Below, one piece after another: positions 1 to 11,430 of a stretch of DNA of 64,000 nucleotides (position 1 is the stretch's first letter; each line of letters opens with the position of its first letter). The notes under the pieces are model-generated. The model was not told where the DNA came from. It did not search any database and saw only the letters and a list, made by a program, of their open reading frames with translations. A program made the translations under genes and the position numbers. The stretch is taken from the NCBI GenBank assembly GCA_001692895.1, contig KV748248.1:62001-126000 (forward strand), read 5' to 3'. This DNA comes from Cenococcum geophilum 1.58. Taxonomy: Eukaryota; Ascomycota; Dothideomycetes; Gloniales; Gloniaceae.

Positions 1-906
1 AATAAAGTTATATACATTAATTAGTTAAATCCTCTTAATTATAGGTCCTATTATATTAATTTTAGGTTATAGTTTAAATCTAAGTTAAGGGTCTTATCCG
101 TAGGTTGCGTAGAACGGCATTATGCCTATTAATTTGGTTCTTATATTATTCGCAGTAAACTTAGCTAATAGTAGCCATTTTTCCTAGTTGTTTTGCAGGT
201 AGGAGCAGTATATTTATAGGTATTATTCTATAATTACGTTTGTAATTTTAGTTTAACTATTTATCTCTAAATAAAATGCAGTTAAGAGTTGTGTTTATAT
301 ACTTAATTATTTATATAGGGCTTATTAGAAGTCTAAAACGAACTAGCTTCTATAGTTAGATATTATTAAATTAGAAAGTCTATATAGCTTAAAGACGTAC
401 TTAATAAAACATTTAGCTACTAATATTGTATTAATTAAGTCTATAGGAATTATATATCGTATTTTTATAAGATAGTTAATAATTACTATAACATTTATAA
501 ACCTATTACTATTAAGTAGGTTAACTATAAAGTTAATTAAGATATCTTGCTATCTTTGTATTAGAATTAGTAATAGTTAAAATACTCCTTACTTTTTATA
601 TAAGAGGTCTTCCTATATACGCATATTCTATATACTTAAATGTATTTTTATATATAGTTATATATTATAGGCTAGTAATATACTTATTAAATAATCTTAG
701 AGGTCTTTATATAGCTAGGATGCCCTACTATAGGGGAATCGTGTATAAATTTAAGTATTTTAAATCGTAAGGGTTTAGAATTTGGGACTACTATCTTCTA
801 TTAATAGTATAACCAATTATTACGGATTTCGTATTTAGCGAGTATAATATCCTTATATTGCCGTTTCCCTATTTGGATTGCTTATATCTACTATCTAGGG
901 ATTGTT
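1..906 (-). pseudogene. Gypsy-1 pol, zinc-binding and integrase part (RIP-inactivated)
   Basis: On the minus strand this is the downstream part of a Ty3/Gypsy polyprotein, which inserts element cDNA into the host genome. Going leftwards there is a segment like NNWLYY..KIVVPNSKPLRF, then FIHDSPIVGHPS of the H2C2 region (about 740-800). Next comes the integrase core: an entry motif like LIQRWQDILINFIVNL near 545-565, and later KYVFKLYRLSNLIISNYRS and a form of LLTAFYLEINS. The integrase C-terminal part runs off the window at base 1. Trp and Gln codons are mostly TAG. The upstream RNase H part lies at 6.7-7.1 kb, on the other side of the inserted LINE. Assignment to Gypsy is secure; no function remains. 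Confidence 0.9.
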
Positions 907-918
907 CTTATATTTATA
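907..918. repeat. LINE-1 target-site duplication, left copy
   Basis: CTTATATTTATA occurs here and again at 6720-6731, exactly bracketing the LINE. One further base (T at 906 and at 6719) also matches but is ambiguous with the repeat tail of the LINE. Removing 919-6731 rejoins the Gypsy-1 pol frame. Confidence 0.9.
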
Positions 919-1141
919 ACAAAAACGATGCAATTGCCCGCCAAAGAAACCTTTAAAACAAGCCCAACAGAGCTCCCACGAGCTCCAGAGGACTTCAGAA
1001 ACCCTTCCTATCAACACTACACACCCCAATTCGGCGTTAGTGGAGGTATACGTGGTGCCTTCCAGTATATAACCCCTAAAGCCGGACCACAATAAACAAA
1101 TAAGCCCCTACCCCCAACCCCAACAACCTCAACTAAATAAC
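919..1141 (+). promoter_or_regulatory. LINE-1 5' untranslated leader, weakly RIPed
   Basis: About 220 bp that keep many CpA dinucleotides and near-balanced GC, unlike the TpA-saturated body of the same element. By analogy with other LINEs this should hold the internal promoter, but no specific motif was recognised. A short minus-strand open frame here runs across the LINE/Gypsy junction and is not a gene. Confidence 0.5.
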
Positions 1142-2440
1142 GCGCCCTTTAAGAACGCGTCTTATAGACTATATAAGCTGTAGAACAAACCTAGTAGGTG
1201 CTATAGAAACGATCTCTTAATATAGATAAGGAGCGTACTACTATACTCTCCTTCCTCACTACCGCGATCACAACCCTTTGGGTAGCCTTTGCTATATTAG
1301 CGGAACTTATCTAGACCTAAGGAACCTAGGAACAATATACCCAGGACATAAAGGCGATCTGGATAGATATTGGCGCCCTCTAGAGGGCCGTAACAATGGC
1401 TATAAAGAGCGGACCGGCGTCTATAGGCCCGCTGTTATACGCATACGTTGCTGCCACTATACCTATAATGCCCTAAGCTATAAGATAAGTTGCCTATAAA
1501 CCTATAGAAGTAAATAAGATTATAATCCGCATAGGCGACGCTACCGACCGCGAGGAAACCTTAAAGCAGAATAGCTAAGCCCTGGTATATAAGCTTTAGG
1601 CCGTAGGACCCCTAGACACCTATAAGATATAAGCTATAAAGAAGCTATAGAGTGGCGATGTTAGGGCGTACGTTATAGATAAAGATATAAAAGATAGATT
1701 GCTATAAGAAACGGGGTGGATAAAGGTCCTAGGACGCTCTGCTATACTAGCTATACCACTAGTACTAGTAGAGGTCTACGCGGTGCCTATAAGCCTCGCC
1801 ACTTAGGGCCTAGAGGCTAAGTAGATAATAGAGGATATAATAAAGCAAAATTGTACTATAGCAGGGCTTATAGTAGAAAGGCTGGCGTGGAAAAGGCTAG
1901 GAAGAGTCTAGACGGAAGAAAAGGTCCAATTATTACTTATTATAGGCGTATAGTTAGAAGAGGTTGCAAATGCGCTATTTAATTAGGGCCTCTTCCTAGG
2001 AGGAGACTATTACCTAGTCATAAGGCACGAGACGACATTTCTAGTAACGCAATGCTTTAAATGCTAGGGCTTTAACTATATAGCTAAGAGCTGTAGGAGA
2101 GAGGCTAGATGCGGACGCTACGCTAGGTAATATAACACTAGTAAATGCGCAGGGGACCTACCTAAGAAGTGTATTAACTGTAAGGTAGACCATAAGGTAT
2201 AAAATGGGGCGTGCGGCGTTAAGCGGACGTAGTAGGAAAAGGCTGCAACAATTAGGGCCTTTACGCCGATACACTACGCGGGCACCTATAAGGCGCCCGC
2301 AAATAAATAGCAACCACAATTATAATACAAGATCACCACTAAAGAGGCATCGCAATGAACTAAGAAAAGAAAGCTAAAGGAAATAACTACGCGGGAGAGC
2401 TCTATATAGGCAGAGGAGGCCCCCCAAAAGGTCGGCTAAC
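1142..2440 (+). pseudogene. LINE-1 ORF1, nucleic-acid-binding (gag-like) protein
   Basis: ORF1 proteins of Tad-clade LINEs coat element RNA. The C-terminal part shows three retroviral-type knuckles between about 2053 and 2215. The first reads CFKC.GFNYIAKSC (C-x2-C-x4-H-x4-C, with the His now Tyr). The second is CGRYAR.YNTSKC (second Cys and the His both now Tyr). The third is CINCKVDHKV.NGAC. The N-terminal part is broken by many TAG/TAA codons and probable indels, so the start is only approximate. It lies just upstream of ORF2 on the same strand. The change of His and Cys to Tyr (CAY to TAY, TGY to TAY) is what RIP predicts. Confidence 0.75.
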
Positions 2441-2489
2441 CGTAGACCATTAACTACTCTAGGAAGGAAAAGGGCCAGAGAACCCTTTA

Positions 2490-5400
2490 ATTAACACTTT
2501 AAATAGCGCTAAATGGTAGTATATACGCCCTAATTTAAGTCCCGGTAACTTAGGAGCCCCTATAAAGTATAGAGCTTAATATGGAAGTGGAAGCAGAAGC
2601 CTAAATCCAGAGAGAGGCATCTAGAGGCACCGAAACTGCGTTATAAGGGAGTAAATAGACACTAAAGGGCACTAACTTAGCTAACTTAGAGGCTAGCATA
2701 GATATCTTATATTAGGACACTGGAATCCACTTACAATTATATAGTATAATATTAATAATAGTAGGAACGGCGTACTGCTCTACTTCTTATAAGAGGTAAA
2801 GTAGGCGGACCCCTAGCTAGATATACTAGCTATTTAGGAGCCATAGAGAAAGGACTAAGGAAATATAATATATACTATAAAGTCCTACTACCTAGTATAC
2901 GCGGGAGTCGGTAATATAAGGGTCTGTTTCTATGTAAATAAGGCCATTAATATAAATAAGTGGGCGCCTATATACTACTTAGCGGATATATACACGATTA
3001 AGCTAGAGGGCCGCGAGCGGACTATCTAGATCTATAATATTTACAACCCCTAATAGACAAATAGTAGCCTCCGCGTACTACTAGAGCTGCTAAAAGCCGA
3101 AGGAGAATATATACTATTAGGAGACTTTAACCTGCACCACCCCTTCTAGGGGGGTATAGTAGTGATAAGCGTAGATAACGCGGCGGACGACCTTATCCGC
3201 GCCATAGAGGCAGTTGGCCTAAGCCTAGCTACTGAGGCGGGTATGGAGATGTGGGTAAAGGGTACATTAAGGAGCACGCTGGACCTAGTATTTACCTTCC
3301 CCTAGATTATAGATAGACTGCTATAGAGTTAAAGGCAGGACTGTTGGTATATAGGGTTTAACTACTTCCCTATTACTATGGAGGTAGACGTAGAGGCGTT
3401 AGAGGGGCCTTCGCCACCTAAGAGACCACTATAGAAGAAGGCTAATTAGAAGGAGGTGTGAAATAAACTAAAGGGCCGGCTCTAACCCCTATATAGTTTC
3501 CCGTGCGATATAAGAGACGAACTAGATGCACTAGTAGAGGCTATATACTAGGCGATTAAAAATACTATAGTAAAAATAATACCTAGCGCGCGGCCCTTGC
3601 CGTAAGCCTTTAAAGCGTGGTTGGAGGAATATATGGAGGTAGTAAAGGAAACCCGGTAGGCTTTTTGGGCGTAGAAGGCCTCCTAGTTAGTACCTAATTG
3701 GATTAACTATAGAGTCGCATATAATAAGAAGAAAAGGGTAATCTGGCGAGAGGCTAATAAGCTATAGAAACACACTATTAAGAAGCTAACGAATGACCCT
3801 AAGGGAGTGTAGAGGTTGGTAAAATGGGTGTATATAGCGGACGGGAAGCCGAAGGCCCTACTATAGTTCCCTCCTATTAGTAGACTAGGAAAAGAGACCC
3901 TACACTATAATAATAAGGAAAAGGCCGCTATCCTTGTAGAGTAATTTTTCTTACTACCTATAGAGGCGGACCTTAGTAATATACTGGGTTTTATATATCT
4001 AAAGCCGAGAACTATAAAGGAAGAAGTTAAGGAGGAGGACATTATTGCGGCTTTAAAGGGGCTTGCCCCCAATAAGGCCCTAGGCCTAAAGAAGATTACT
4101 AATTAATTTCTTAAGATGTATGGAGAGCAGCTAGCCCTAGTATTAACTAAGCTCTTTAACAGCTATATAGGAATTGGATACTACCTAAAACCGTTTAAAG
4201 ACTTTATTATAGTAGTCCTCCGGAAACTATAAAAGCCGTCCTACTCTACGGCAAAGGCCTACCGGCCGATTGCGCTGCTTAATACTATTAGGAAGCTACT
4301 TAAGAGAATAGTAGCTAATAAACTGTCTAGAATTGTGGAAGAGACGGGTATGCTACTAGCTAGCTAGATAGGAGCAAGGCCGGGGCGCTTAACGTAGACA
4401 GCGCTAGAACTACTAACTTAATAGGTGTATACGGTATAGAGGAGCAATCTAAACTTAGTAGCATTACTACTTAGCCTTAATATTTCCGGGGCCTTTAACC
4501 GAGTCTCCTATAAAAGAATAATCTATAATATAAAAGCCCAGGCTGTGCCCTACTGGATAGTATAGTTTATAAAGTCCTTTCTTAAAGACTGAATAACAAG
4601 GCTCTTAATTAGAGGATATATAGCGCAAATAATATAGACAAATACTGGCATACCCTAAGGCTTAGCGCTATCGCCAATCCTGTTCCTCTTTTTTGCCTAC
4701 ACGCTCCTGCCAGAGCTATAAGGGGGTATTACTACAGTGTTTAGGTTCGTTAACGACTTGAATATACTAACGTATAGTAAAACTACGGAGGAGAACTATA
4801 GAGCCCTAGAAAGGGCGTACAAAATATGCATAGAGTGGGCACGCCGATATGGGGTAGTATTCGCCCTAGAAAAGTACTACCTTATCTATTTTATAAGAAG
4901 CCATAAGAAGTTTAATATAAAGGCTATAGTCGACATATATAGATTTACGGAAGGCCTAGTTAGCAACCTACGCGTGCTAGGGGTATAGGTCGACTTAAAG
5001 CTCAAATAGGGACCGCATATTAATATCGCTAAGGCGAAGACGGTTATATAAATAGCCGCACTAACCTAACTCACAGCCTCCATATAGGGCGCCTCCTTTT
5101 AGAAGGCGCGGATGATATACTCCGCCGTAGTCTAACCGATAATCTTATATAGATGTAGCACCTGGTACTCGCCACTGGAGTAGTTAAAGCTTAAGGAGAT
5201 AAGTAAAGCTAAGCTGCGCCAACTAGGTGTAGCGTAGAACTTATACCTCCGTACTATTACGGGGGCGTACAAATTAACGCCAATAGTAGTGCTAGAGCAT
5301 GAGACGGGGTTTCCGCCGCTCTAGATGCACCTAGAGGAGCTAGCTATAGCCTATATAGAGAGGACACGGGAGGGGCAGGTAAGAGAATATATTAAGAGGG

Positions 5401-6053
5401 AGTGCAACACTATACGAACTATAATAGCCCACTAGCTTTAACCTAGAACGAGGCCACCAATACAGCCCACTAGAAGGGACAAGCTTAAGAGGATAGCGGC
5501 TGCTATTACAGGGACAGACATACGGCTAGCGGACCTATCTAAAGCGCAGTATAGGAAGAGCAGAAGGGCTAGGGTATAAGAGGCGTTTAAAAAGCAGTGG
5601 AAAAAGGAGTGGGAAAGGTACTAGAGTATACTTATATACTATATAACGGCCTAGGCCAAACTATAGAATAAGAAGGTCCATAAACGCTACGTAAGGCTTA
5701 CTAAGATAGAGAGTATAATTAATACGCTGCTTAGAACAGAATATATAGGACTTAATAGATACCTTTACTATCGGAAAGTACTAGGGCAACCAACTCCGGC
5801 CTACCTATGCGGCTATAACCAATAATCGATAATGTACGTAATAGTATACTACCCTAGGCACATCGCTAGCCGGGCGGAAATGTATTACTGCGCTGGAACA
5901 TCCTTATATAGAGAGCTCTTAGCCAAGCTAAATACTGTAAAGGTAGTTGTGGACTAGTTTATGCAGACAAACCTCCTACTATACCTCTTACTAGCTAGGG
6001 AGCTAGCTAGGGCAAAGGGAGGAGACTAGGAAGTACCTTAAGAAGAGGGACAA
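2490..6053 (+). pseudogene. LINE-1 ORF2: endonuclease, reverse transcriptase, zinc knuckle
   Basis: This encodes the enzyme for target-primed reverse transcription. The apurinic-like endonuclease is visible around 2900-3320, with YILLGDFNLHHPF at about 3107-3150. The reverse transcriptase spans about 3950-5180: ALKGLAPNKALGLKKI, then PIALLNTIRKLLKRIVANKL, a GLALSPILFLFFAY block, and the palm motif FVND at 4746-4757 (normally FADD). A longer uninterrupted stretch (4737-4988) lies inside the palm and thumb. The C-terminal knuckle, PAYLCGYNQ...YYPRHIA, lies near 5795-5870, as in Tad/CgT1-like elements. Dozens of TAG codons make it inert. Confidence 0.88.
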
Positions 6054-6059
6054 TAAATT

Positions 6060-6350
6060 GCGGTAACGTTGCGGTAATTCGCCGAATATGGCAGAATACT
6101 ATAGATATGGCAGAATTCGGCAGAATTTGGCAGAATTTGGCAGAATTTAGTAATATAGTAAAACTTGGCAGAACCTAGCAAGCTGGCAAAATCTAACAGA
6201 ACTTAGTAAGTTAGCAGAATTTGGCAGAACGCAATAAGTTGGCAGAATTTGGTAGAAATTAGCAAGTTGGCAGAACTTGGCAGAACTTAGTAGAATTTAG
6301 CAAGTTGGTAGAACTTAGTAGAACTTAATAGAATTTGGTAAGTAACGCGC
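6060..6350. repeat. Degenerate TTGGCAGAAT/C decamer array in LINE-1 3' region
   Basis: About 25 imperfect head-to-tail copies of a 10-bp unit, TTGGCAGAAY, often interspersed with AAGTTGGCAGAA, directly after the ORF2 stop region. Related decamers occur in reverse orientation in the LTRs of Gypsy-2 (about 37200-37320 and 44500-44590). Confidence 0.85.
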
Positions 6351-6719
6351 CCTAGTACCGTCACAGCTACGGAGCTGCGTACGGACTTCTATACTACCAG
6401 CCTTGCGGGCCGCTAGCCCTCGCCCTACCTAGATAACTAGACCAACTAGAATGGAACTTAGGCCCTAGCTATATACCCTACCGGACGGACCTAGGAGTAC
6501 GCATTAAGATGGCTTTTCTATAGCGCCTTAAAGAGATGTCTACTTGTGCTTAGTAGCTACTAATTAGAAGAGAGGCTATACAGGCTATATAATAGCAGAA
6601 GAAGAGGTTTTATCCGGCTATAGCTGTACGGTTTCCCTTTTATATATATATACCTATATAGACCCGCTATATGGACCCTAACGGGAGCCGCAACAGCGTA
6701 ATTAAATATCTTATCTTAT
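6351..6719 (+). other. LINE-1 3' untranslated region and tail
   Basis: Non-coding and moderately GC-rich. It ends in ATATCTTATCTTATC immediately before the target duplication. Short repeat tails of this kind, instead of poly(A), are common in some LINE clades. No gene is seen. Confidence 0.6.
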
Positions 6720-6731
6720 CTTATATTTATA
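6720..6731. repeat. LINE-1 target-site duplication, right copy
   Basis: CTTATATTTATA, identical to 907-918. Confidence 0.9.
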
Positions 6732-9110
6732 CTCTATTAATTTATTAATTTTTATATCCCACTTATCAATTTCTAATTTATTCCTATTAAGCTCTATATT
6801 TAGAAATATAGGGCGTAGTTTCTTAAAGTATTTAGGGGGTAGTAGAATTTATAATTAATTTATAATCCGTTTATCTAAGGCGTTTATAGGTAAGTCCTAT
6901 AATTATTATATTAATAAGTTAGGCTTCTAATTAAGTTTGCTAGGTCGGAATATAATTTTAAAGTTAAATTATAAAAGGTATTTAGCCTAATAAATTTGGC
7001 GCTATATTAATTGCTTTATAGTTATAAAGTACTATAGGTTTTTATAGTCCGTTAATACGCATATTAAGAATAATAATCCTTTAAGTTTTAGGCGCCATTA
7101 TTTAAAGTATCTAATAATTATAAGTAGTTCCTTATTATATATTTTATAGTTCGATTTAATAGGGGTAAGTTTTTAAAAGAGGAAGGCTACTAGGCGTAGC
7201 TCGCCGTTCTTATTATATTGCGATAATACTCCTTCTAGTATATAGTTAAACGAGTCTATTTTAATAATATATTTAAGGTCTAGATTAAAGTAGGTAAAAA
7301 TTAGAGCAGTTATAAAACGATATTTTAGGTTGTTAAAAGCTTATTTATATTTAGTAGTCTATTTAAATCTTATATTCTTTTTTATTAAGTTTACTAATAG
7401 CTAAATAATTTTTAAGAAGTAATTAATAAATTAATAGTAGAAATTTACGAATTCTAAAAATCCTTAAATATCTTATATACTACTAGGACTTTCCTAGTTT
7501 ATAATTACAGCAATTTTTTTAAGGTCTATTTTAATTCTATCGCGGGATATAATTAGGCCTAAGTACGTGACTTCAGACGTATAGAACTTGTATTTCTTAA
7601 TATTGCATTATAAGCCCGCGTCTTATAGGCGTTTAAGAACTATTTAGACGTGCTTCTAATGTTTAGAAAGTAAAGATAAATAAATTAAGATATTATTAAT
7701 ATACGCAGTAATAAATATATTAAGGAATTCGCGAAGCGTATTATTAATATATTATTAAAACGTACTAGGACCGTTCTTTATACTAAACGGTATTACTAGG
7801 TATTTAAAAAGTCCCTATTATATACAGAAAGCTGTATACTTTTTATCTCCTTCGTAAATACGGATTTAATTAAAGGTAGTAACTACGTTAAGCTTTGTAA
7901 AGTATTATACTTTCGCTAAATAGTTAAGCGTTTCTTAAAGTAGAGAAATCGGATATTAGTTTTAAATTATAATCGTATTTAGGGCTTAATAATTAATATA
8001 GAATCTTAAGCCTCCTTTAGGTTTCTTAATGAATAGTATAGGTAAAGTAAATAGTAATTAACTAGGGCGAATAAATCCTTTCTCTAGGTGCTTTTTAAGG
8101 TATTATTGTATTATAAGTAGCTCTTCTTATAATATACCGTATAACGGGCCAAACTTTGGCGTTATACTAGGTTTAAGTTCTATCTTAAAATTATACTTAT
8201 TTTAATATAGGGGTAGTTAGTTTATAAATCGTTTCTTAAACGTATTAATTAGATTATAATATTCTTTAGGTATAAGAGGTTGGGGGTTAATATATTACTT
8301 TAGTTCTAACGCTTTTTTAATATCTTTTAGTATTATAGTAAAGATCTTATAATCTTGTTTTCTTACTAATAAATAAAAGGGTGCGGCTTATACTATATAA
8401 ATTTTAAGGGGTTTTAATATATTATCTTTACATTCTTTACCGCGATCGGTAGTTATAACTTTATTATTTTAGTTTAAGGTTTATAGCAAGGGCAATTTAT
8501 ATTATATTAAATTTAAATAGTTATATATATATTTATAGGGCAAGTGGTATTTTAAGTAATAACTTTAGCGGTAGGTTGTATGGAATTTTAGTATTTCTTT
8601 AACCCAGCTAATTAAAGGGTTATATTATTTTAGCTATCTATATCTAAGTATTACCTTATAATGCTTTAAGGGTATTATAAATAGGGAAATATATTTAAGG
8701 TATTCGCTTATCCGCATCTTTATAAGAGCGTAGTGTATTAATTTACCGTGTATTAAAGGCTTGCTATTAAAGCCTTATAGGCCTTAGGGCTTATTAAGTT
8801 TCTTTAAATTTAAGTATTAAGTTTTCGCGTAGTTTATATTAATAAAGCCTATATTAGTAGCTCTGCTATCTATAAGGATTTATACTTCTTTCTATTTTTT
8901 AAGTATTTAAATTTTACTAAGTATATTAAGGGAGTTATGTTATATATTAGCGCTAAAAGAGCCTAGATACTTATACTCTTCCACTTCTTATCTTAAGGCG
9001 CGACTTAGCTTTAGGATAATTCGTTTTCCAAGTTAACTAAAGGTAAAATACTTTGTAGTAACTAAGTATAATTTATAAAATAAGTGTAACTTAAGGATTA
9101 AAAGGAGCTA
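6732..9110 (-). pseudogene. Gypsy-1 pol: protease, reverse transcriptase, RNase H
   Basis: This is the upstream part of the pol gene whose integrase lies at 1-906. On the minus strand the order is a protease with LIDSRATNIGFINVNY near 8860 (normally DSGAT), then reverse transcriptase at about 7450-8050. The reverse transcriptase has RYFTKLNVVTTFN, YTAFCI..GLFKYLVIPF, and TAYINNILIY where the YADD active site should be (plus-strand positions about 7687-7710). RNase H and connection follow at about 6830-7150: NFKIIFRPSKLN and then DLPINALDKRI. Both catalytic Asp codons of the palm have become Asn codons. The frame ends at the LINE insertion and resumes at 906. Confidence 0.9.
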
Positions 9111-9119
9111 CAGTAGACC

Positions 9120-10148
9120 TTTTTAAAAGGGTAAGTTTGGTAGTCCCTTTAAATATATCCCTTTTTTCCACATCTAAAATATTCTCCATTTGCGGCTTAT
9201 ATTCTTTATTTATTAGTTCCTAAGGGTATATAGAATTAAGTGGCGTTAAGGTCTATAGGGTTGTATATAGAGCTTTTAGGTTTTAGAGATAGATCGCGCT
9301 TTAGGGTATATATTAGTTTTATAGTGTTTTAGATATAAGATGTGGTTAGCTTTAAAAAATAAGTCTACTTATTATATTGGAGGTCTTTATTAATTTATTA
9401 ATATATTATAGTAAATTCGGGTAAGTTTTTTTAGCAGTTCTCTATCTATTAACTATGCTCTAATTTTATCTAAAATAGCTTAATAGAGAGCAGTAACTCT
9501 AGCGGCTTTATTCTAATCTAGTTTACTAATAAGGCCTAAAAATTCCAAAAAGAAGCTAGTAAAGTCTCGGTTCCATTATTATAGGTTTTTAAATTTAGTA
9601 ATAGCTATATGTTCGCGGCTGGCGTTATTATATATTCGTTCTAATAGAGAGATAAAGATTTTAAAATTAACGAAGGTGCCGTTATAAAAGAATAGGTCCA
9701 TAGTTTATGCAGCGTCTTTACTTAAATAAGATATTTTATAGCTAATCTTACTAGCTTCGGTAGGGTATTAATTATAGTTTATTAAAAGTTTAAGACGGAG
9801 CTTAGTTACGAAGGGATGTACGTTATTTTAATTTCTATTAAATATTAGAGGGTTAAGGAGCTTTTTAGATTTTATAGTAGGTACTAGGTTTATTATAGGT
9901 ATGGGTTAAGCTGCCGTTACTAGTTTAGGGTTTATATTTAATAGGTTGGGTTTATATATAGTTATTTTAATTTTGTTTATAGGTATTATTATTAGGGTTT
10001 CTAATATAAGTACTTTGGCGTTGTGGAGTTCTTTATATATTGCTTTAATTAATTGCTAATACTAAGCTTCTAGTATAGTTTGTTACTAGGCTAAGGTATC
10101 TATAAAGAACTGTTATATTATAGTTATTTATTCCCTAACTAGGGCCAT
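9120..10148 (-). pseudogene. Gypsy-1 gag
   Basis: Capsid/nucleocapsid protein of Gypsy-1. A start codon at 10148 opens MALVRE. The mid part reads like HPFVTKLRLKLLINYNQYPTE, then a SYLSKDAA.TMDLFFYNGTF segment and HIAITKFKNL, the conserved fungal Gypsy gag pattern. A knuckle YFRCGKKGYI.RDY near 9137-9183 fits C-x2-C-x4-H-x4-C with several Cys/His changed to Tyr. It precedes pol on the same strand, as expected, and is interrupted by many TAG codons. Confidence 0.85.
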
Positions 10149-10214
10149 AATAGTTAACGTGGCGGATTTAAGTTTGTTTACTATTTTAAAGGTATTAGTA
10201 TTAACGTAATATAA

Positions 10215-10517
10215 TATAAGGGCGTGAAGAGACTTTAGGGAAGATTTAAAGGAACAATATAAATTCTATCTAAATCTAAGGGTATATAGCTCTCGCTAAG
10301 AACAAGACGTTGCGTAAAGAAGAGAAAGAAATAACAAGAGAATTATATAATTAAATAGTTAGGGGCTTAGTGGTTAATGCGTGCGTATATACGCACGCGG
10401 TCTTTAACGGACTTCGGTAATTCGATTAATCTAGCAGATTTTGGTTAAAGCGTTGGAATTTATCTATCAAGTGTTTCACCGAGACATTCCTACTATAACT
10501 AGGCTAGTCCCGTTACA
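10215..10517 (-). repeat. Gypsy-1 5' LTR (minus orientation)
   Basis: On the minus strand it begins TGTAACGGGACTAGCC at 10517 and ends near CGCCCTTATA at 10215, about 303 bp. Its inner edge is followed by TTATATTACGTTAA, close to the CTATATTACGTTAA that follows the Gypsy-2 5' LTR, a shared primer-binding-site region. It contains a perfect 20-bp palindrome at 10379-10398. The partner LTR lies left of the window. The inner end is placed by comparison only. Confidence 0.65.
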
Positions 10518-11430
10518 CTAAGAGGGAAATTATCCTTATTAATGTTAAGAACGCGTATAAAGCGGATAAATAGTAGTAATTTAGGGGAAGACTTTAATAA
10601 AGGATTATCCTATATAATCGGCAGCTGGTTAATAGAGAAAGGGCAGAAACCTATAGTTATAATATTATATATTTTAACTTTTTGCCTAACTTCCTCAAAT
10701 ATATATATATAGGTGGTGGCCTTTTATAGCATTTCATTGGCATTATAAGTTAACGCGTTTTAGTAAGGCTTACTAATAAAATCACGCTAGCTAAGGTGCC
10801 CGTAGTATGCTAACCTAAGTAAGAGTATCTAAAGCGCCTAATATAAAAAGTTTCTTTTACCAGATAAAGGGATATAGAGCTTAAAGCTCCTTACTATTTG
10901 GTTACAAATCGCCTCTATATTATAACTGTTCAATTTATACGCCTTTTAGTATTACCTATTTTATAATTAGTAGCGGCTACTACTATAGCTTATTTAAATC
11001 TGTAATTTAGTTAATTATTTAGTAAGGCTCTAGAATAAGACTCTAAATTTAACTTCGTATATTAATATATAATTAATATTAGTAGGTAATTTAAAAGAGC
11101 CCCTCTGTGCCACTAGGTCTCTATCACAACTCCCTACTTTAGTATAGCAGTAGAGCCTCCTCCTTAACTAATATCCTCTCTACAATTGGCGTTTTCTACA
11201 TCTTTACCCACCTCCTATACAAACCCCCTAGAAACAGGCTTATCGCGATTAAGAAGGTTAAGATAATAATATTATAAGGCATGCAAACGCGACTATAGTA
11301 TCGCGATTAGGGTATATATTTAGAACAAGCTGTATACTAGTATAAAGAGAACAGTAGTAAAATAAGTGGGTGTCCTAAATTCTATAGCTAATGCGCCCCT
11401 TAATAGACACTAAGTTAGTAGTAGAGCTTT
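10518..11430 (-). other. Downstream flank or C-terminal extension of the partner ORF
   Basis: About 0.9 kb with no recognised gene. Minus-strand translation from 11430 to roughly 11000 stays open if TAG/TAA are read as Gln, so the partner protein may extend into it. The part nearest 10518 looks non-coding. Nothing else is seen. Confidence 0.35.

Larger units (their letters stand above)
919..6719 (+). mobile_element. Full-length Tad-like LINE (LINE-1) inserted in Gypsy-1
   Basis: This is a 5.8-kb non-LTR retrotransposon. It has a GC-rich, weakly RIPed 5' leader (919-1141), an ORF1 with CCHC knuckles, and an ORF2 with endonuclease, reverse transcriptase and a C-terminal zinc knuckle. The 3' region holds a decamer array (6060-6350), and the end is an ATCTTATCTTATC-type short repeat tail instead of poly(A). 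The order of domains matches the Tad clade of fungal LINEs. The 12-bp target duplication and the exact interruption of Gypsy-1 pol fix both ends. The element is heavily RIPed and cannot be active. Confidence 0.92.

Noticed and set aside
1278-1499. 73-codon plus-strand frame as a small host gene
   Set aside because: It lies inside LINE-1 ORF1 in another frame and shows no domain.
10372-10450. tRNA- or SINE-like stretch (GGGGCTTAGTGGTTAATGC with a possible A box, TTCGATTAATC as a weak B box)
   Set aside because: It lies inside the Gypsy-1 LTR, the anticodon region is a 20-bp perfect palindrome, and no acceptor-stem pairing was found.
10516-10520. CACTA at the left edge of the Plavaka-type composite as a possible CACTA terminus
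   Set aside because: The CA belongs to the Gypsy-1 LTR end, and no matching inverted TAGTG terminus was found near 31.3 kb.
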